Assembly: GCA_013695175.1 (NCBI GenBank)
Contig: JACDAZ010000411.1
Location: 1 to 10,578 of the forward strand
DNA from: Flavisolibacter sp.
Lineage (GTDB): Bacteria > Bacteroidota > Bacteroidia > Chitinophagales > Chitinophagaceae
Direction of reading: 5' to 3'
DNA length: 10,578 bases
The position numbers and the translations under genes are program-made. Positions 9,301 to 10,578 of this stretch are shown here, one piece after another (the stretch's first letter is position 1; the number at the start of each line of letters is the position of its first letter). The notes under the pieces were generated by a model, which saw only the letters and a program-made list of their open reading frames with translations, did not search any database and was not told the origin of the DNA.

Positions 9301-10007
9301 CCACCACCACCGTGCACACCTACGGTATATAAGGGATGATGCATAGCTAAAACAACAAGTTGATTTGGATGAGAGTTCATGATCTCTTCAAGCATTACTG
9401 AAAATTCATCAATTGTTTTAGCAGCACAACTGGAACCAGGACCCGGTTTATCATGGGTGTGTAAAAACCATTGTGTATCTATCATTACCAATACAACCAG
9501 AGAATCCACTTCTACCTCAATAGGTCCCGGACAACCATCACGTGGTATGGCCTCAACATTTGATAATGCCTGGGAATTAATATAATCTACCTGGTTTACT
9601 GCCTGTAGCCATCCCCCTTGTTTACCATTTTTCCAATCATGGTTACCCATTACAAAAAAAGCACGTGATTTTTTATCCCTCACCAGGCTTATCTGGTGAT
9701 CTAATACTCTTCTTGAAAATGAGTATGTTGGATCTCCTTCCGGTGGTAAACCATGGGGATATATATTATCGCCTAAATAAACTACAGTATTTTTAGAATC
9801 ATCCCAATTTACATTTAGTTTCAACCAATCTATTACCGGGTGCCCATCTCCTGCCAGGTCGCCTGCATCACCTATCAAAAAAACACGATGCCTGACAGTA
9901 TCATTAATATTTATGCCTGCAGTGTCAATGCTTACAACTGCTTTAGTTTGCGCATTAGTTAAAGAAAAAGAAAATAAAAGATAAACAAGGGTTACGATTT
10001 TTCTCAT
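6321..10007 (-). CDS. Exported metallophosphoesterase with kinase-like centre and Omp85-type barrel
   Basis: This 1228-residue protein begins with a signal peptide (MRKIVTLVYLL..., cleavage near NAQ at 18-20). Residues about 40-330 form a calcineurin-like phosphoesterase with the five purple-acid-phosphatase motifs: GDAG (46-49), GDNIY (79-83), GNHD (121-124), MHH (222-224) and GHDH (304-307). After a Pro-rich linker (PPPP, 390-393), residues about 465-730 form an unassigned domain with motifs MDFDRHEDQW (597-606) and IPRDHDQVF (622-630). GLAGDDVF and GGPGEDGF (799-828) resemble RTX calcium repeats. The remaining 350 or so residues are beta-rich, with the Omp85-type LRGYRRDRFSG (1131-1141) and a terminal Phe, indicating an outer-membrane barrel. 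I chose ATG 10007 over an in-frame ATG at 10118 because it starts the signal peptide and lies 4 bp after the upstream stop. The likely role is a surface phosphatase; its substrate is unknown. Confidence 0.88.
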   Translation of the reverse strand: MRKIVTLVYLLFSFSLTNAQTKAVVSIDTAGININDTVRHRVFLIGDAGDLAGDGHPVIDWLKLNVNWDDSKNTVVYLGDNIYPHGLPPEGDPTYSFSRRVLDHQISLVRDKKSRAFFVMGNHDWKNGKQGGWLQAVNQVDYINSQALSNVEAIPRDGCPGPIEVEVDSLVVLVMIDTQWFLHTHDKPGPGSSCAAKTIDEFSVMLEEIMNSHPNQLVVLAMHHPLYTVGVHGGGGYTLRQHIFPLADAVKGLYIPLPVIGSIYPIARGIFGNIQDVNHPSYRTMAKTIEDVVKKYNNYIFVAGHDHSLQLLLKQKDSSYYIVSGSGAKTSRIARRNNDDVLFAQVQPGFTLMEISESGKVEVKFYNIYSKDISSPVFSSHIKNIQQQDPPPPLDSIQALADYVTVPANAKLKGSGFSRMLIGKNYRKEWTQPVTVPVLDLGTRMGGLTPERQGGGKQTKSLRLEDSTGKTWVLRSIEKYPEAAIPADMRHTFARDIVEEGISASYPYGSLSIAPLARAAGLPVIRRSLVYIPDDQRLGRFRNTFSNMMAIMEEREPENVGKTYNTDELVLRLAKDNDDHVIQKSVLQARLLDNFVMDFDRHEDQWRWSTKDTGKGKLYDIIPRDHDQVFYTNQGILPKFARKPWLVPELQGFGVKAKNIKTFNRPARNFDRFFLTELSEQDWTRQIDSFLLQMTDDVIEEGLSKQPKEIQGFAMNNIANTLKERRSYFKDEMLSYYRFLAKDVNVVGSNLHEQFTITKNNDGSVRVVVGKITKKGEISSTIYDRTFDPQVTEVILLYGLAGDDVFIVQGGDSPIKIRIIGGPGEDGFKNEGTGGKVLVYDASFEQNTFSGNPGLKDKTSADPNVNRYNRLGYKYDFFIPGVSLAYNVDDGLFLGAQAQIIKQGFRKEPYSTRHFFSGHHALRTSSFRFRYQGEFIKVLGYHDLVLNGDFRAPVNVTNFFGLGNESDFDKDKPGAEKYYRVRYNVINASVLLRRQMQSWMQVFYGPSFESFRVEYGNNRNFYVGETSTNGLDSATLYKTRVSAGALFKLLINSRNSPVLPTRGTLLEMNLQPLVGLNNYSNTQLRYNVDMRVFASLFSLPRLVLASRLGYGKIWGDFDFPQAYKLSGPDNLRGYRRDRFSGQSMLFNNTEIRFKVADFSTYLFPGSFGLFVFNDVGRVWVKGENSSDWHVGNGGGIWLAPVRRFVLTGAITRSKEEKLLPLVTFGFQF

Positions 10008-10011
10008 AAGA

Positions 10012-10578
10012 TTATTTCTTTTGCTCTTTTCCAGGAAGAATTTTGTATGCAAATATCTGTAATGTTGACTTACCATATTTGCCTTCATTTGAAATAAACA
10101 TTGTTCCATCAGGTGCAAATGCTATACCCTCTGCCTGTGGATGCCTGTCCGGGTGTAGAGCAAAAACCTGGAGGACGTTACCTGATAAATCAGTGATTAC
10201 CAAAAGCTGACCAGCTGAAGTAAGTATAAATAATTGTTTATTAATTGGATGTATAGCCGCTGCTGATGGTTTAAAATTAGCATCGTCGTTTCTTATAATT
10301 GCTTTTACACTATCAATGCTAATTGTATAAAATTCGGTAGAATCAAAACTGCGAGAGTTAAGATTAAATTTATAAGCAGTACGTATCTCTTCGCCTTTTT
10401 CATGCTCGCATGTTTTGCAAATCATTATTAATGCATTAACAGATGAATCATGGTATAAAGTTTCAAAATCATTTTTTGCTTCTGACCAAAAGGGATAACG
10501 TACAGTTGAAGTTGAATCTTTTGCATTTTTGGGTACAGCTATAATGGTTCCATCACTAATAAGTACATATGCAGAATC
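10012..10578 (-). CDS. SdiA-regulated/YjiK-like predicted beta-propeller protein, C-terminal part
   Basis: The frame is open from the right edge to the stop at 10012, giving the last 188 residues; the start lies outside. Blade-like repeats are visible: YVLISDGTIIAVP near the fragment's start, FKPSAAAIHPINKQLFILTSAGQLLVITDLSGNVLQVF in the middle, and QAEGIAFAPDGTMFISNEGKYGKSTLQIFAY near the end. The phrase (P/A)EGIAFxPDGTxFISNEG is the hallmark I associate with the SdiA-regulated (YjiK) family, which is predicted to form a beta-propeller related to phytase-like esterases. A CKTC pair occurs within the fragment at about residues 53-56. Residue Met10425 is internal, since the frame continues upstream with family-like sequence. 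It sits 4 bp upstream of the phosphoesterase-barrel gene on the same strand, so both are probably one operon. The export signal would be in the missing N-terminus. Confidence 0.8.
   Translation of the reverse strand, partial: DSAYVLISDGTIIAVPKNAKDSTSTVRYPFWSEAKNDFETLYHDSSVNALIMICKTCEHEKGEEIRTAYKFNLNSRSFDSTEFYTISIDSVKAIIRNDDANFKPSAAAIHPINKQLFILTSAGQLLVITDLSGNVLQVFALHPDRHPQAEGIAFAPDGTMFISNEGKYGKSTLQIFAYKILPGKEQKK

Noticed and set aside
10008..10118. Upstream in-frame ATG (10118) for the phosphoesterase gene
   Set aside because: The 37 extra residues lie inside the upstream gene in another frame and would bury the signal peptide that begins at ATG 10007.
10012..10425. A complete 137-residue gene starting at Met 10425
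   Set aside because: The frame stays open to the right edge and the upstream residues (YVLISDGTIIAVP) fit the same beta-propeller family, so this Met is internal and the gene is cut by the window.

Overview
The window looks like a chromosomal segment of a Bacteroidota bacterium, probably family Chitinophagaceae or a close relative. The evidence is low GC content, a GldA-type ABC ATPase, sites resembling the Bacteroidota -7 promoter box TAnnTTTG close to start codons, few strong Shine-Dalgarno sites, and protein families typical of that phylum (an Omp85-tailed surface phosphoesterase, an SdiA-regulated-type protein, a large GAF-like protein). I saw no tRNA, rRNA, CRISPR array, insertion sequence or phage gene.

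Layout: positions 1-95 hold the start of a minus-strand gene for a probable exported protein, running off the left edge. An 85 bp divergent promoter region separates it from a plus-strand block: gldA (181-1125), enolase (1137-2417), an FtsB/DivIC-type division protein starting at TTG (2481-2786), a 76-residue conserved-looking hypothetical protein (2885-3115), endonuclease III (3148-3819) and a 794-residue GAF-like protein (3924-6308). These are mainly housekeeping genes. The ftsB-like and nth genes each carry a TATCTT-type -7 element just upstream. The gap before the small hypothetical gene contains a 17-bp imperfect inverted repeat whose right arm covers that gene's likely ribosome binding site.

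From 6321 to the right edge the strand switches. Two minus-strand genes 4 bp apart form an operon: the 3' part of an SdiA-regulated/YjiK-like predicted beta-propeller protein (10012-10578), then a 1228-residue exported protein (6321-10007). That protein fuses a purple-acid-phosphatase-type metallophosphoesterase, a central domain with kinase-like motif pairs, a short RTX-like Gly-Asp segment and a C-terminal Omp85/BamA-type barrel. My inference is that the pair acts at the cell surface on a phosphorylated substrate. The substrate is not evident from sequence.

The most interesting items are the four-part surface protein, especially its central domain, and the inverted repeat at 2804-2881. Everything else appears ordinary for this phylum, and I found no clear evidence of a wholly new multi-gene system.
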